Of a stretch of 5,622 bases of DNA, positions 5,252 to 5,622 are shown piece by piece. The stretch is from assembly GCA_020431545.1 (NCBI GenBank), contig JAGQIB010000348.1:1-5622 (forward strand), in the 5' to 3' direction. Origin of the DNA: Gemmatimonadota bacterium (GTDB lineage: Bacteria; ARS69). The notes below the pieces were generated by a model, which saw only the letters and a list, made by a program, of their open reading frames with translations, made no database searches and was not told the origin of the DNA. Positions within the stretch are counted from its first letter, which is position 1. Each line of letters starts with the position of its first letter. The position numbers and the translations under genes are program-made.

Positions 5252-5622
5252 TCATCCGATGGACTTGGGAACGAACCGTTTCGTTCCTCTGTCGACTCGG
5301 GTCAAGGAACGTTGCTCTTCCGAGCCGAGCGTCACTTCAAGGACCTGGCATCGCTGACCTCCCCGTTCCACGACGAGCAGTCGGTCGCCGTCGATGAACT
5401 CACAGCCGGCCGGGTACAGGAGCTGCCCCGGGCCGGTACCGAATCCCCCGATGCGGCCGAGATACCGACCGTCGGAGCCGAACACACCGATGGAATGACG
5501 CATCGCGTCGGTGACCCACAGCGTGTTGCCGGGACCGAACGCGAGGTGAGCGGCGAAGGAGACGTCGTCGTCCGCCTCGCCGTGGGCGCCGAACGTCTGG
5601 CGCAGACGGCCGTCCGGCTCGA
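5252..5622 (-). CDS. NHL-repeat beta-propeller protein, C-terminal part (5' end outside window)
   Basis: About 122 C-terminal residues are visible and the frame stays open to the right edge, so the ATG at 5503 is internal. The sequence shows NHL-type blades: LAFGPGNTLWVTDAMRHSI, then GVFGSDGRYLGRIGGFG, then TGPGQLLYPAGCEFIDGDRL followed by LVVERGGQRCQVLEV. This is the usual pattern of Gly-x-Gly-Pro-Gly-Gln, a Pro-x-Gly strand, an aspartate-rich turn, a Leu-Val-Val strand with an acidic residue, and a Val-x-Val/Phe strand. A short tail without blade pattern ends the protein. NHL propellers are usually exported and bind partner proteins or ligands; no catalytic motif is seen. It stops 15 nt before the OmcS-like gene, so the two are very likely co-transcribed. 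From memory, NHL-repeat genes also lie near omcS and omcE in Geobacter, which suggests a role in filament assembly or anchoring. That role is inference. Confidence 0.85.
   Translation of the reverse strand, partial: EPDGRLRQTFGAHGEADDDVSFAAHLAFGPGNTLWVTDAMRHSIGVFGSDGRYLGRIGGFGTGPGQLLYPAGCEFIDGDRLLVVERGGQRCQVLEVTLGSEEQRSLTRVDRGTKRFVPKSIG

Noticed and set aside
5252..5503. NHL gene starting at the ATG at 5503
   Set aside because: The frame stays open to the window edge and the upstream residues continue the NHL blade pattern, so that Met is internal.
1..5622. tRNA, rRNA, CRISPR array, insertion sequence or integrase
   Set aside because: No cloverleaf, repeat-spacer pattern, transposase or terminal inverted repeats were seen on either strand.

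Overview
The window is GC-rich (roughly two thirds G+C by eye). Every gene I can support lies on the minus strand, so transcription runs from position 5622 towards position 1. The encoded proteins are lipoproteins, an outer-membrane beta-barrel and multiheme c-type cytochromes with Sec signal peptides. This indicates a diderm (Gram-negative) bacterium that respires or exchanges electrons at its surface. Proteins are very arginine-rich and lysine-poor, as expected at high GC. The phylum cannot be fixed from the sequence; an uncultured Eisenbacteria-, Gemmatimonadota- or Myxococcota-like lineage is only a guess.

Layout in transcription order: (1) the C-terminal part of an NHL-repeat beta-propeller protein (5622-5252, 5' end outside the window); (2) 15 nt later, a secreted hexaheme cytochrome c of 362 aa (5236-4148) whose heme spacing and local motifs match the filament-forming OmcS 'nanowire' cytochrome of Geobacter; (3) a 129-nt gap that starts with a perfect 9-bp hairpin; (4) a 383-aa periplasmic multiheme cytochrome with six CxxCH sites plus one odd AxxCH site (4018-2867); (5) 15 nt later, a 523-aa cysteine-free outer-membrane beta-barrel (2851-1280); (6) 10 nt later, a 188-aa lipoprotein (1269-703); (7) a 210-aa lipoprotein overlapping it by ATGA (706-74), both resembling the CsgG/LpoB/GNA1162 class; (8) a third tightly coupled gene starting at TGATG (74 to beyond position 1), of which only an N-terminal membrane segment or signal peptide is seen.

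My reading is a single extracellular-electron-transfer locus. The periplasmic cytochrome and the beta-barrel would form a porin-cytochrome conduit across the outer membrane. The OmcS-like cytochrome would polymerise outside the cell into a heme wire. The NHL protein and the two CsgG/LpoB-like lipoproteins would help assemble, anchor or export it. The heme motifs, signal peptides, lipoboxes and gene overlaps are read directly from the sequence. The OmcS relationship is inferred from motif pattern recalled from memory. The conduit and assembly roles are hypotheses from context.
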